This document shows, piece after piece, positions 15,836 to 24,879 of a DNA stretch of 36,807 nucleotides. The position numbers and the translations under genes are program-made. Position 1 is the first letter of the stretch, and each line of letters opens with the position of its first letter. Source of the DNA: Candidatus Desulfaltia bathyphila. Its GTDB lineage: Bacteria > Desulfobacterota > Desulfobacteria > Desulfobacterales > ETH-SRB1. The notes beneath the pieces were generated by a model. That model saw nothing but the letters and a program-made list of their open reading frames with translations, was not told the DNA's origin and searched no databases. The stretch spans positions 1 through 36,807 of the forward strand of contig JACNLL010000047.1 of the NCBI GenBank assembly GCA_014381545.1. Reading direction: 5' to 3'.

Positions 15836-16291
15836 ATGTCTTCAATGGATGACATAGACAGGGAAATTCTAAACAGGATACAGTCCGACTTTCCGATAAC
15901 CTCCCGCCCCTATCTTGTCGTGGCAAATAATCTGGGTCTTTCCGAAGATGATGTTTTAAAGCGTCTTGCCAGGTTGAAGGAAAAAAGGATTATTAGACGA
16001 ATAGGGGGCAACTTTGTCCCTGAAAAATTAGGATTTGTCAGCACTCTCTGCGCAGCAAAAGTGCCGGAAGATAAAATTGAATTTTTTGCCAAGGAAGTCA
16101 ACGGCTATCCGGGAGTAACTCATAATTATAAGCGGGACAACAGGTATAATATATGGTTTACCTTTATTGCTCCATCCATGGAGGAAATAGAGGAAAATCT
16201 TGCAAAGATCTCCAGCAAAACAGGAATAACAGATATTATCAATCTGCCTGCAACAAAGGTTTTTAAGATAAAGGCTCACTTTGACCTATAG
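15836..16291 (+). CDS. ahbA: Siroheme decarboxylase subunit AhbA (Lrp/AsnC-like)
   Basis: With AhbB, decarboxylates siroheme to didecarboxysiroheme in the alternative heme pathway of sulfate reducers and archaea. It has an N-terminal Lrp/AsnC-type helix-turn-helix (DIDREILNRIQSDFP ... RPYLVVANNLGLSEDD) that is catalytic-family, not regulatory. The signature GVTHNYKRDNRYNIWFTFIA includes the conserved His-Asn-Tyr, and NLPATKVFKIK follows. RRIGGNFVPEKLGF and the HNY segment fit AhbA/NirD-type better than AhbB, which usually has an HCYQR-type segment. 151 aa is typical. It starts just after the dsrC terminator and is followed closely by a nitrilase-family gene. No ahbB, C or D is seen here. Confidence 0.8.
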   Translation: MSSMDDIDREILNRIQSDFPITSRPYLVVANNLGLSEDDVLKRLARLKEKRIIRRIGGNFVPEKLGFVSTLCAAKVPEDKIEFFAKEVNGYPGVTHNYKRDNRYNIWFTFIAPSMEEIEENLAKISSKTGITDIINLPATKVFKIKAHFDL

Positions 16292-16311
16292 CAGGTTGCG
16301 AGAACTAATTA

Positions 16312-17124
16312 ATGAAGGATATAAGGGTTGCGGTTGCTATTTTCAATTCGCCTGTCAACAAAACCGAGCATAATATTGACCGCATGGCCGGGTGGATAAA
16401 GAAAGCAAAGAGAAAAGGCGCCGAAATAATCTGTTTCCCTGAAATGAATGTTACAGGGTACTGTATACATAAGGATATCAATAAGATAGCAGAGCTTGTC
16501 TCCGGCAGGGCGACACAAGACCTTTTACGTTTAGCCGGAGAGGAAAAAATTGTTATTCTTGCGGGTATGGCTGAGAAAGATGTAACCGGCCAGATATTTG
16601 CAAGCCACCTGGTTATTACGCCTGACAGTGTTTCAGGTATATATCGAAAGCTGCATATAGCTCCCCCTGAGAGTGCTTTTTTTACTCCGGGCAACAAAAT
16701 TCCGCTGTTTGAGACAATAGGAATAAAATTTGGGATTCAGCTCTGTTATGATGCGCATTTTCCCGGGCTTTCCGAACATATGGCTATAAATGGAGCAGAA
16801 CTAATCTTCATTCCACATGCATCTCCAAGAGGAACTCCAGACAAGAAATTCATATCATGGATGCGGCATCTTCCTGCAAGGGCTTATGATAACAGCCTTT
16901 TTATTATCGCATGTAACCAGACAGGTAAAAATGGCAAAGGGCTTACTTTCCCGGGCGTCTCAGTGATAATCGGTCCATCCGGCAAAATTATAAAGAAAAG
17001 GATAAGCGGCAGGGAGGGTATAATGGTAGGAGATTTAAAGGCTGATGACTTGGCCAGGGTACGGAATAACAGGATGCATTTTTTCCTTCCAAACAGAAGG
17101 GCGGGTCTGTATAACAGCCTTTAA
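16312..17124 (+). CDS. Carbon-nitrogen hydrolase (nitrilase superfamily)
   Basis: Hydrolyses a non-peptide carbon-nitrogen bond. The Glu-Lys-Cys triad is clear: E in IICFPEMNVTGYC, K in IYRKLHIAPPE, and C in GIQLCYDAHFPGLSE. The 270-aa length fits a stand-alone amidase domain. It lies 20 bases after ahbA and is probably cotranscribed, but the substrate cannot be deduced. N-carbamoylputrescine amidase and omega-amidase types are possible alternatives; the HASPRG and PARAYDNSLF segments are general for the superfamily. Confidence 0.87.
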   Translation: MKDIRVAVAIFNSPVNKTEHNIDRMAGWIKKAKRKGAEIICFPEMNVTGYCIHKDINKIAELVSGRATQDLLRLAGEEKIVILAGMAEKDVTGQIFASHLVITPDSVSGIYRKLHIAPPESAFFTPGNKIPLFETIGIKFGIQLCYDAHFPGLSEHMAINGAELIFIPHASPRGTPDKKFISWMRHLPARAYDNSLFIIACNQTGKNGKGLTFPGVSVIIGPSGKIIKKRISGREGIMVGDLKADDLARVRNNRMHFFLPNRRAGLYNSL

Positions 17125-17130
17125 TTATTC

Positions 17131-17298
17131 TTATTTCCTGCTTCGTACATAATCCAGAAGATATGCTATCCCGACTAAAAAAATGGTAAGACCGGATACA
17201 TGGAAAACATCGGTTTGGGCGTAAAAAAACCGTGTTAAAATAACCGCAAAAACAACTCCGAGTATGGCCCTGATTATAAAAATATGAAATTGATTCAA
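17131..17298 (-). CDS. Small two-helix membrane protein, unrecognised (55 aa)
   Basis: Too short for the ORF track. Reading the minus strand from a TTG at 17298 gives a 55-residue protein beginning MNQFHIFIIRAILGVVFAV and ending LLDYVRSRK. It has two hydrophobic stretches joined by a short loop (RFFYAQTDVFHVSG), and the basic C-terminus (RSRK) suggests a cytoplasmic tail. An ACAGG sits 8 bases before the start. It begins 35 bases after the rmuC stop on the same strand, so it is probably in the same transcript. The regular helix-loop-helix pattern and clean stop favour a real gene, but the non-ATG start leaves doubt. Function unknown. Confidence 0.55.
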   Translation of the reverse strand: MNQFHIFIIRAILGVVFAVILTRFFYAQTDVFHVSGLTIFLVGIAYLLDYVRSRK

Positions 17299-17333
17299 AA
17301 TAATTACCTGTAATATAATTTATTGGGTTGTAG

Positions 17334-18611
17334 TCAGGAATCATCCATCGGTATTTCCTGAACTTTTTTGAGGTTGCGTTCAATGACCCTGGTGCGTACC
17401 TCTGCCTGGTCTATGGTGTTGGCGGCTTCCTGAAGCTTCTTTTTTGTTTTAGCCAGCATGCCGCCAAATTTATCAAACTCTGTCTTAACCCTGCCTAAAA
17501 GTTCCCATACTTCACTGGAACGCCTCTCTATCGCAAGAGTTTTAAAACCCATCTGCAGACTGTTAAGCAATGCTGCAAGAGTTGTCGGGCCGGTAACATT
17601 AATTCGGCATTCACGCTGCAAAAAATCGAACAAACCAGGCATGCGCAGCACCTCTGCATACAACCCCTCCACCGGCAAAAACATAATGCCAAAATCGGTT
17701 GTATTGGGAGGGTCCAGATACTTTTCCTTAATTTTCTTTGCTTCGGCCTTAATACACATTTCAAGATTTTTAATTGATCTTTCTACCAGCTCTTTATCCG
17801 CCGCCTCCTGGGCATCAAGCAGACGCTGGTAATCTTCCTGCGGGAATTTAGAGTCAATCGGCAACCAAACTATCTGTTCTTTATCAACCCCTCTGCCCGG
17901 CAATTTAACGGCAAACTCTACTCTGTCATCACTATTCTTTTTGGTCGCCACATTAACTTCATACTGGTCCTGCGTTAAAATCTGTTCGAGAATATTGCCT
18001 AACTGAATTTCGCCCCATGTGCCGCGCGTTTTCACATTTGTCAAAACCTTCTTAAGATCTCCCACGCCTGCAGCCAGGCTTCTCATTTCTCCAATGCCCT
18101 TATACACCTGCTCTAAGCGCTCACTTACCTGTTTAAACGACTCTCCTATACGTGTTTCCAGAGTTAACTGAAGCTTTTCATCAACAACTGCCCGCATCTG
18201 TTCTAATTTCTTGCTGTTATCCTCCTGCAGCTCCCTCAAGCGGCTATCTATAGTTGCGCGCATCGTATCGAACTTTTCTTCATTGATTTTGGTCATATCG
18301 CCCAGCAGCCTTGAAAAGGAATCAAGCTGATCTTTCTGCATACCAGCGTTTTCGGTCATCCTTTTTAGTAAAGAATCGCTGGAATCCTTTAAGGACCCGC
18401 TTAGTTCTTCCCGAGCCTGTTTGGCGTTTGCGCTGCTTTCTTCCCTGTTTCTTGCGATCTCATCCTTTACCATCCGCTCGGTATTATTATAGATATTGCC
18501 CAGGGCATCTATATCGGTCGCAATTTTTTTAAAAACGTCATCCGATTTACGCTTAATAAGCGCCAAAAGAAGGATGAGTAAAACAATAAAAATCAGCAAG
18601 ATGTCTGTCAT
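17334..18611 (-). CDS. rmuC: DNA recombination protein RmuC homologue
   Basis: The RmuC family is implicated in limiting inversions at short inverted repeats and carries a nuclease-like fold. An N-terminal transmembrane helix (ILLIFIVLLILLLALI) is followed by a long coiled-coil stretch to about residue 170. The conserved C-terminal domain then has GTWGEIQLGNILEQIL, VEFAVKLPG, LPIDSKFP and NVTGPTTLAALLNSLQMGF, all RmuC hallmarks. 425 aa is within the usual range. Starts at ATG 18611. A further small membrane-protein gene follows on the same strand. Its presence beside a repeat-rich segment is probably coincidental. Confidence 0.93.
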   Translation of the reverse strand: MTDILLIFIVLLILLLALIKRKSDDVFKKIATDIDALGNIYNNTERMVKDEIARNREESSANAKQAREELSGSLKDSSDSLLKRMTENAGMQKDQLDSFSRLLGDMTKINEEKFDTMRATIDSRLRELQEDNSKKLEQMRAVVDEKLQLTLETRIGESFKQVSERLEQVYKGIGEMRSLAAGVGDLKKVLTNVKTRGTWGEIQLGNILEQILTQDQYEVNVATKKNSDDRVEFAVKLPGRGVDKEQIVWLPIDSKFPQEDYQRLLDAQEAADKELVERSIKNLEMCIKAEAKKIKEKYLDPPNTTDFGIMFLPVEGLYAEVLRMPGLFDFLQRECRINVTGPTTLAALLNSLQMGFKTLAIERRSSEVWELLGRVKTEFDKFGGMLAKTKKKLQEAANTIDQAEVRTRVIERNLKKVQEIPMDDS

Positions 18612-19041
18612 AAGCGTTCCCGTGTTAAATAAAGCAACTCACAATAAACTTCATTATCTTTTTTATCAATTATCAATATTAAAGATTTGTGTCAAATTTA
18701 TCTGTTTTTTTCTTTACTTAATTATCAGTTATTGTTATAAATTAATTTTTTTTAGGTGTTAAGTGTGATGGCTTCGTAAAAAGTCGAAAAACAGGTCACT
18801 CCCGCGAAAGCGGGAGCCCATAAGTGCTTGAAAGAACTGGATAGCGCTAATGCTTCACTACGTGCCCCGATCAGGTCGAGAATGACAAAAGGGTAGAAAT
18901 TCGACTTTTTAAGAGTTCATCAGTGTTAACCATTTGATAAAATAAATAGTTTCTTTAAAGCCTTATGAATTAGATTTTCATCAACAGTTGGAAAGTAAGC
19001 AAAATCGTCTTTATATAAAAGGTTACCGGAGGATTATAAAA
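18612..19041. other. Repeat-bearing intergenic region
   Basis: About 430 bases, A/T-rich at first, then occupied by the 157-bp element at 18766-18922. The 88-aa ORF at 18496-18762 is an antisense extension of rmuC and is not credible. No other gene seen. Confidence 0.6.
18766..18922. mobile_element. 157-bp MITE-like element with terminal inverted repeats
   Basis: The left end reads TGATGGCTTCGTAAAAAGTC. The right end, reverse-complemented, reads TGATGAACTCTTAAAAAGTC, giving about 23-bp imperfect terminal inverted repeats. Inside, CTCCCGCGAAAGCGGGAG is a strong stem-loop. The first 77 bases recur at 19269-19345 with two mismatches. No coding capacity, so it would be non-autonomous. The mobile nature is inferred from structure and copy number. 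Confidence 0.6.
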
Positions 19042-19197
19042 ATGGACATCAGCAGGAAGTTGGGGATTTTAGTTTTTTGTGCTGTACCGGCAATTGTTGG
19101 CGGAGGTATTGTTTACGCTATTTTTGGAACTTATGCCCCTGTTTTCATATATGAAATCCTTCTTTTATTCGTAACTCTCGGCATTATAAGCAAGTAA
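19042..19197 (+). CDS. Small hydrophobic membrane protein (51 aa), unrecognised
   Basis: The track starts this ORF at 18988, but a clear GGAGG (19029-19033) precedes ATG 19042 by 8 bases, which gives a 51-residue protein. Two hydrophobic helices are visible (LGILVFCAVPAIVGGGIVYAI and FIYEILLLFVTLGIISK) with a short aromatic/proline turn (FGTYAPV). There are no catalytic residues. It lies alone between two copies of a 77-bp repeat. The excellent ribosome-binding site and membrane-protein composition make it likely to be translated. Function unknown. Confidence 0.65.
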   Translation: MDISRKLGILVFCAVPAIVGGGIVYAIFGTYAPVFIYEILLLFVTLGIISK

Positions 19198-19536
19198 AGT
19201 GGGGCGTTCGAAAAATCCCGGATCTTTACGCCAGGGGCAAGGAATAAATATCTTAGCGCATAGAAATTTGATGGCGTTGTAAAAAGTCGAAAAACAGGTC
19301 ACTCCCGCGAAAGCGGGAGCCCATAAGTGCTTGAAAGAACTGGATTCTCGCTCTCGCGGGAATGACGGGAAAAGAGGACACTTTACAAAGGTCTCATTTC
19401 CCGTGGCCTGTCTGCGTCTGCCTGCGCGTTGCATCCGTCTACGTGTTATTTTCCGCCAAACAGGCTTGAACGGGCCGTTTCCGGATCGAAATTTTATTCC
19501 AAGCGGTAAATTATTAATTTTGTTCGTGGAGGTATT
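19198..19536. other. Repeat-bearing gap upstream of the AI-2E family gene
   Basis: About 340 bases containing the second copy of the 77-bp repeat and a GC-richer stretch (about 19400-19490) that looks like decayed repeat. The track's 103-aa ORF at 19331-19642 runs through the repeat and into the next gene in another frame, and is rejected. A GGAGG ribosome-binding site for the next gene ends the region. Confidence 0.5.
19269..19376. repeat. Second copy of the 77-bp repeat, divergent right part
   Basis: Bases 19269-19345 match 18766-18842 at 75 of 77 positions by eye, including the CTCCCGCGAAAGCGGGAG stem-loop. The right part (TCTCGCGGGAATGACGGG) differs from the first copy, and the right terminal repeat is missing. 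This suggests a truncated copy or a different subfamily. Confidence 0.75.
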
Positions 19537-20622
19537 ATGCGAGATGGCAATTCTCGAAATATCATTTTTGGGTTTTTTCTTAGCCTTTTTATCCTTTCAA
19601 TTGCAATGCTCGCATGGCTTATATGGCCATTTATATCGATAATTATTCTTGCATCTGTTATTACAGGCATTTTCAGCCCTGTTTTTAATTTAATAAGTGT
19701 AAAAGATAAAATAACCCCCCCTTTTGCCTCATTTTTAACCTGCATTTTAATATTTTTTGTCGTGCTTGTTCCAATAGGATTTTTTGTGGGCATACTATCA
19801 AAAGAGGCGCATGATCTTTATATAACTGCGAAGGATGCATTATTAAATGACCAGATAAAAAACCTTTTTGCAAACAGCGTTCTTCTTGAAAAAACAAACC
19901 TTGTGCTTAAAAATTTCAATCTTGAACTCACAGGAGAAGCTCTAAACAAGACTATTTCAGAAATTGGTAAAATTGTCGGCTTTTTTCTTTACGAGCAGGC
20001 CAGATCGATCGCCGCAAATACTCTTGCATTTTTTGCAAACATATTTCTTATGCTTCTTGTTGTCTATTTTCTTTTAATTGACGGCAGCGGGCTGATTTCT
20101 TTTATTACCGACCTTTCCCCGTTCCCAAAAGAACAGGACGAAAAATTAATTCAAAAGTTTAAGGATATGGCTGGAGCCATTCTGATCGGCAACGGCCTTG
20201 GTGGTTTGATCCAGGGAATCTTGGGCGGAACCGTTTTCATGCTGTTTGGCTTAAAGTCCCCTTTTCTGTGGGGTGTGATAATGGCTCTGCTTGCATTTCT
20301 TCCTATAATAGGGATTGGAGTTGTATTTATCCCGGCGGCTATATATCTTTTTTTAAAAGGACAGATCGCCTCAGCTATTTTCTTTGTTATTTTTTATATA
20401 ATCCTTTCCGGCGGCATTGAATATATATTCAAGCCAAAAATAGTGGGCCAGCGCGTTAAAATGCATACACTTCTTGTATTCTTTTCCATAATCGGAGGCC
20501 TTAAGCTGTTCGGAATTCTTGGCATTATATACGGCCCGCTTATTGTGACCGCATTTTTGACCCTAACTGATATTTATCATGCCAGTTACCAGAAACTACT
20601 TGGGCCAAAGGAATTGATCTAA
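19537..20622 (+). CDS. AI-2E/PerM family permease (UPF0118)
   Basis: An integral membrane protein of the AI-2E transporter family, whose members are linked to autoinducer export or Na+/H+ exchange; the substrate here is unknown. There are about seven hydrophobic segments: two N-terminal (IIFGFFLSLFILSIAMLAW, FISIIILASVITGIF), then FLTCILIFFVVLVPIGFF and FLMLLVVYFLLIDG. A soluble loop and the conserved C-terminal cluster follow, with GNGLGGLIQGILGG, ALLAFLPIIGIGVVFIPAAI and a late glycine-rich helix. 361 aa is usual. GTGGAGG precedes the ATG. Its stop directly abuts the gyrA ATG, so the two are cotranscribed. Confidence 0.9.
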   Translation: MRDGNSRNIIFGFFLSLFILSIAMLAWLIWPFISIIILASVITGIFSPVFNLISVKDKITPPFASFLTCILIFFVVLVPIGFFVGILSKEAHDLYITAKDALLNDQIKNLFANSVLLEKTNLVLKNFNLELTGEALNKTISEIGKIVGFFLYEQARSIAANTLAFFANIFLMLLVVYFLLIDGSGLISFITDLSPFPKEQDEKLIQKFKDMAGAILIGNGLGGLIQGILGGTVFMLFGLKSPFLWGVIMALLAFLPIIGIGVVFIPAAIYLFLKGQIASAIFFVIFYIILSGGIEYIFKPKIVGQRVKMHTLLVFFSIIGGLKLFGILGIIYGPLIVTAFLTLTDIYHASYQKLLGPKELI

Positions 20623-23070
20623 ATGTATACAGAAAAAATGTCGGAAATCAGCATTGAAAGCGAGATGAAAAAATCTTATCTCGATTATGCCATGAGCGTG
20701 ATCATAGGAAGGGCTTTGCCGGATGTGCGTGACGGCCTGAAACCTGTCCACAGGCGCGTGCTATATGCAATGCGTGAGCTCAAAAACGACTGGAATAAAC
20801 CTTATAAAAAGTCTGCCCGCATTGTCGGAGATGTTATCGGTAAATATCATCCTCATGGCGATGCTGCCGTCTATGACACAATTGTGAGGATGGCGCAGGA
20901 TTTTTCTTTAAGATATCCCCTTATAAACGGCCAGGGAAATTTTGGCTCCGTTGACGGGGATTCTCCCGCAGCAATGAGATACACAGAGATCAGAATGATG
21001 CGCCTGGCGCATCAGATGCTGGAGGATCTGGACAAAGAAACAGTTGACTGGAGCCCGAATTATGATGAATCCTTGAATGAGCCTTCAGTGCTTCCTGCTA
21101 AACTTCCTAATCTTTTGATCAATGGTTCTTCCGGCATAGCGGTCGGCATGGCGACCAATATTCCGCCGCATAATCTTTATGAAATAATTGCGGCAATAAA
21201 TGCGATAATAGACAACGATGCAATTTCATGTCAGGACCTTATAAAATTGGCGCCTGGACCCGACTTTCCTACAGGCGGCATTATTTACGGAACAACCGGT
21301 ATATTTGACGCATATAAAACCGGACGCGGTATAATCCGTGTAAGAGCAAGAATTCAAATCGAAAAGGACAAAAGAACACAAAGCGAAACCATAATAATTA
21401 CAGAACTCCCTTATCAGGTTAACAAAGCCAGGCTTATTGAAAAGATTGCCGGAATGATGAGGCACAAGCAAATAGAAGGAATAAGATATATAAGGGATGA
21501 ATCCGATAGAGAGGGAATGCGGATCGCTATAAGCCTTAAGAGGGATCAGGTTGCAGGGGTGGTGATTAATCAGCTTTATAAGCACACACAGATGGAAAAC
21601 ACCTTTGGCATTATACTTCTTGCTATTGTAAACAACCAGCCGCGACTTCTATCTTTTAAAGAAATCCTTAAACATTTTATTTTTCACCGCAAAAACATAA
21701 TTATTCGGCGGACCAATTACGATCTGAAAAAGGCTCAGGCGCGCGCTCATATACTTGAAGGCTTGAAAATCGCCCTTGATAATCTTGATAATGTTGTTTC
21801 CCTTATTAGAAAATCAAGATCCCCTGTTGATGCAAAAGCAGGTCTGATCCAAAAATTTGATTTAAGCGCGATTCAGGCTCAGGCAATATTGGATATGCGC
21901 CTGCAAAGGCTTACCGGTCTTGAACGCGAAAAAATATTAGAAGAATACAAGAATGTTTTACAAGATATCGCAAGATTCAAAAAAATACTTGCCAGCGAAA
22001 AAATAGTAGAACAAATCATCAAAGAGGAGCTTTCTGAGATACAAAACGAATTCGGAGATCCTCGCCGCACTGAAATATTGGAAGCTACAAAGGAGATTAC
22101 AATAGAGGACATGATTGTTGAAGAGGATATGGTCGTCACCATATCCAACAGCGGTTATATAAAACGGAATCCGATTACCCTTTATCAAAGCCAGCATCGG
22201 GGCGGTAAGGGAAAGACAGCAATGGGAATAAAAGATGAAGATTTCGTCAAACATCTCTTTGTAGCCTCCACTCACCATACATTTCTTTTTTTTACAAATC
22301 TGGGAAGGGTTTACTGGCGCAAAGTATATGATATCCCTCAGGCAGGTCGTTTGAGCCGCGGCAAAGCGATTATTAATTTTCTTAACTTCGAAAAAGATGA
22401 AAAGCTTACAACGGTGCTTGACGTGCCGTCGTTTGAACCGGGCTATCATGTTATTATGGCCACAAAAAATGGGCTTGTAAAAAAGACCGATCTTATAGCT
22501 TACAGCCATCCCAGGGCAGGAGGTATCATAGCCTTGAAACTTGCCGCAGATGATGAGTTGATCGGAACACGGATAACAGACGGAACGATGAATGTGTTTT
22601 TGTGTTCTGCTACTGGCAAATCAATACGTTTTCACGAATCTGATGTTCGTCCGACAGGTCGTGTTACAGGTGGGGTACGTGGACTGAAGCTGGCTCCCAG
22701 TGACCGCATGGTCGGCATGGAGGTTTTGAGCCATGGACAGACATTGTTTACCGCCACAGAAAACGGGTATGGAAAAAGAACATCAATCGATGAATATCCT
22801 GTTCAGAAACGCGGGGGCAAAGGTGTAATTACTATCAAAACAAGCAAGCGGAACGGGCTCGTAGTTGCAATGCTTCTTGTGGAAGAGGATGACGACCTTA
22901 TGCTCATGACTAACTGCGGCAAGATTATACGCATGCCCATAAAAGGATTTTCGATCATCAGTCGCAACACCCAGGGCGTAAAGCTTATAGATATTAATCG
23001 TGGAGAAAAGGTCATGGGAGCTGCCGGGCTTGCTGAAAAGGAAGAGGAACAAGGTAATACAACTCAATGA
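20623..23070 (+). CDS. gyrA: DNA gyrase subunit A
   Basis: The DNA-breaking and rejoining subunit of gyrase. The catalytic tyrosine is Y120 in [10 protein letters not shown], equivalent to E. coli Y122. [12 protein letters not shown] and [14 protein letters not shown]-type segments are conserved. The C-terminal beta-pinwheel carries a GyrA-box-like QHRGGKG, which favours GyrA over ParC, plus a later KRGGKG repeat. 815 aa is usual. Residue A81 (GDAAVYD) aligns with E. coli Ser83, the main quinolone-contact position, while the acidic residue equivalent to D87 is kept (D85). The gene abuts the AI-2E family gene and overlaps gpsA by ATGA. gyrB is not in the window. Confidence 0.95.
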   Translation: MYTEKMSEISIESEMKKSYLDYAMSVIIGRALPDVRDGLKPVHRRVLYAMRELKNDWNKPYKKSARIVGDVIGKYHPHGDAAVYDTIVRMAQDFSLRYPLINGQGNFGSVDGDSPAAMRYTEIRMMRLAHQMLEDLDKETVDWSPNYDESLNEPSVLPAKLPNLLINGSSGIAVGMATNIPPHNLYEIIAAINAIIDNDAISCQDLIKLAPGPDFPTGGIIYGTTGIFDAYKTGRGIIRVRARIQIEKDKRTQSETIIITELPYQVNKARLIEKIAGMMRHKQIEGIRYIRDESDREGMRIAISLKRDQVAGVVINQLYKHTQMENTFGIILLAIVNNQPRLLSFKEILKHFIFHRKNIIIRRTNYDLKKAQARAHILEGLKIALDNLDNVVSLIRKSRSPVDAKAGLIQKFDLSAIQAQAILDMRLQRLTGLEREKILEEYKNVLQDIARFKKILASEKIVEQIIKEELSEIQNEFGDPRRTEILEATKEITIEDMIVEEDMVVTISNSGYIKRNPITLYQSQHRGGKGKTAMGIKDEDFVKHLFVASTHHTFLFFTNLGRVYWRKVYDIPQAGRLSRGKAIINFLNFEKDEKLTTVLDVPSFEPGYHVIMATKNGLVKKTDLIAYSHPRAGGIIALKLAADDELIGTRITDGTMNVFLCSATGKSIRFHESDVRPTGRVTGGVRGLKLAPSDRMVGMEVLSHGQTLFTATENGYGKRTSIDEYPVQKRGGKGVITIKTSKRNGLVVAMLLVEEDDDLMLMTNCGKIIRMPIKGFSIISRNTQGVKLIDINRGEKVMGAAGLAEKEEEQGNTTQ

Positions 23071-24089
23071 ATAATATTTCTACAAAAATCGGTGTCGTTG
23101 GAGGTGGAAGCTGGGGAACAACTCTGGCCGATCTTCTTGGCAGGAAAGGTTTTAATATTGACCTGTGGGTATTTGAAGCTGAAATAATTAAGCAAATTAA
23201 GGAGTTAAGAGAAAACAGGCTGTTTCTTCCAGGCATTTCACTCTCTTCAAACATATGCCCGTCAAACGATCTGTCTCGCGTTGTATCAGGCAAGGACCTG
23301 GTGCTCATTGTTGTGCCCTCTCACTTTATGAGAGAAACATCACATGCAATTGCCGGATATGTTTCAAAGGATACCATAATAGTTTCCGCCTCAAAAGGGA
23401 TTGAGAACAAAACCCATTTAACTATGTCCGGCGTGCTTAAAGAAACACTTCCGAAAATTCCAGAAAAGCATATTGCAGCCCTTTCCGGCCCAAGTTTTGC
23501 CCGTGAGGTTGCTTCAAACGTTCCAACCTTAGTCGCTGTGGCATCAAAAGATAAAAAGACGGCCGCCTTCGTGCAGCATGTTTTTGCCACAGATCTTTTT
23601 AGAGTATACACAAACAATGATATTATCGGAGTGGAATTAGGCGGTTCCGTCAAGAATGTAATTGCCATTGCCTCAGGAATGATCGATGGGCTCGGTTTGG
23701 GTTTGAATACCAGAGCTGCCCTGATTACCAGAGGTCTTACGGAAATCAGGCGTCTCGGCTTAAGGCTTGGGGCAAATCCACGCACATTTACCGGTCTAAC
23801 CGGCGTTGGAGACCTGATCCTGACCTGTACCGGAAAATTAAGCCGCAACTATACTGTCGGCAAACAGTTAGGCCAGGGGAAGAAGTTGCAGGATATCCTA
23901 TCTAAAATGCGCATGGTTGCCGAGGGAATTAAAACAGCTAAATCTGTTTACAACCTGTCTCGCAAGATCAACGTTGAAATGCCTATCTCTCACGAGATCT
24001 ATCATATACTCTATGACGATGCTTCTCCAAAAGAGGCGCTGCATAAGCTGATGACTCGTGATCTTAAGCATGAGCTGGATGAGTTATGA
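23067..24089 (+). CDS. gpsA: Glycerol-3-phosphate dehydrogenase [NAD(P)+]
   Basis: Reduces dihydroxyacetone phosphate to sn-glycerol 3-phosphate for phospholipid synthesis. The N-terminal Rossmann motif is [38 protein letters not shown], the catalytic lysine in [21 protein letters not shown] and [17 protein letters not shown] are all diagnostic. 340 aa is normal. It overlaps gyrA by four bases (ATGA), indicating translational coupling. A solo 30-bp palindromic repeat begins on its stop codon. Confidence 0.97.
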   Translation: MNNISTKIGVVGGGSWGTTLADLLGRKGFNIDLWVFEAEIIKQIKELRENRLFLPGISLSSNICPSNDLSRVVSGKDLVLIVVPSHFMRETSHAIAGYVSKDTIIVSASKGIENKTHLTMSGVLKETLPKIPEKHIAALSGPSFAREVASNVPTLVAVASKDKKTAAFVQHVFATDLFRVYTNNDIIGVELGGSVKNVIAIASGMIDGLGLGLNTRAALITRGLTEIRRLGLRLGANPRTFTGLTGVGDLILTCTGKLSRNYTVGKQLGQGKKLQDILSKMRMVAEGIKTAKSVYNLSRKINVEMPISHEIYHILYDDASPKEALHKLMTRDLKHELDEL

Positions 24090-24116
24090 TAAATTCGTAG
24101 AAAGTCGAATTCATCA
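24087..24116. repeat. Solo 30-bp palindromic element on the gpsA stop
   Basis: Starts TGATAAATTCGTAGAAAG and ends CGAATTCATCA. It is nearly identical, on the opposite strand, to 15282-15311, and both carry GGTGTTAGGTGTTAA next to them. The gpsA TGA codon is the first three bases of the repeat. The terminal repeats of the 157-bp element at 18766 share the same core. Confidence 0.7.
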
Positions 24117-24150
24117 GGTGTTAGGTGTTAATTGACTGGTATTTAAGTAG

Positions 24151-24879
24151 ATGAGAAAGACCAAGGCTCATAAAGGAACGGGACACAGACAAAGGTTGCG
24201 GGACAAATTTCTTGCTTCAGGCCTGTCCGGATTTCATGACTACGAGGTGATTGAACTCCTTCTCACCCTTGCCACTCCGCAAAAGGACTGCAAAGAAACC
24301 GCTAAAGCCGCTTTAAAAAGGTTTAAAACTCTCCAGAATGTATTTGAGGCATCCCCTGCGGAGCTTTGCGAGATTGATGGCATAGGCCCTAAAAATTTAA
24401 TCGGGTTGAAACTGATAAAGGCTGTTGCCGACAGGTATCTGAAAAAGAAATTGATAGAAAAAAAACCTCTTAACAGCTCAAAAGAATTATTTGAATATCT
24501 ATATCACAGCATGAAGGAAAAAAGCAGGGAAAATTTTAAGGTAATTTTTTTAGATGCAAAAAACAATGTTATTGCAATCAAAACACTCTTTCAAGGCACC
24601 TTAACCGCCAGTTCTGTTTACCCAAGGGAGGTTGTACATGCAGCCCTGAATCAGCACGCGGCAGCGCTTATCTTTGCCCATAACCATCCTTCCGGGGATC
24701 CAGAACCCTCCGCAGAAGACATCTCCATAACTAAGCAACTTGTTTTTGCATGCAAAACAATGGGGATAACCGTTCATGAACATTTGGTAATAGGAAATAA
24801 CAACTATTTCAGCTTTGCGGATCAAGGATATATCGCCAGAATGAATCGTGAGTTTGAAGCAATAAATAAAGGAAAATGA
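24151..24879 (+). CDS. radC: RadC/JAB-MPN domain protein
   Basis: A RadC-family protein, named for DNA repair although the exact activity is unsettled. The N-terminal helix-hairpin-helix part (ELCEIDGIGPKNLIGLKL) precedes the metalloprotease-like JAMM motif HNHPSGDPEPSAED (HXHX-type with the downstream Asp). The HNHPSG core and VYPREVVHAAL are strongly conserved. 242 aa is typical. Starts at ATG 24151, about 60 bases after gpsA, and overlaps the next small gene by ATGA. Confidence 0.93.
   Translation: MRKTKAHKGTGHRQRLRDKFLASGLSGFHDYEVIELLLTLATPQKDCKETAKAALKRFKTLQNVFEASPAELCEIDGIGPKNLIGLKLIKAVADRYLKKKLIEKKPLNSSKELFEYLYHSMKEKSRENFKVIFLDAKNNVIAIKTLFQGTLTASSVYPREVVHAALNQHAAALIFAHNHPSGDPEPSAEDISITKQLVFACKTMGITVHEHLVIGNNNYFSFADQGYIARMNREFEAINKGK

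Noticed and set aside
15836-16291. AsnC/Lrp-type transcription regulator
   Set aside because: The C-terminal GVTHNYKRDNRYNIWFT segment is the siroheme decarboxylase signature, so the helix-turn-helix is a structural relic of that enzyme family.
19331-19642. 103-aa ORF across the second repeat copy
   Set aside because: It is encoded largely by repeat DNA and overlaps the AI-2E family gene out of frame.
21958-22509. 183-aa minus-strand ORF inside gyrA
   Set aside because: Antisense shadow of a strongly conserved gene; its composition reflects the complementary frame.
23321-23848. 175-aa minus-strand ORF inside gpsA
   Set aside because: Shadow ORF; gpsA motifs are intact on the plus strand across the same bases.
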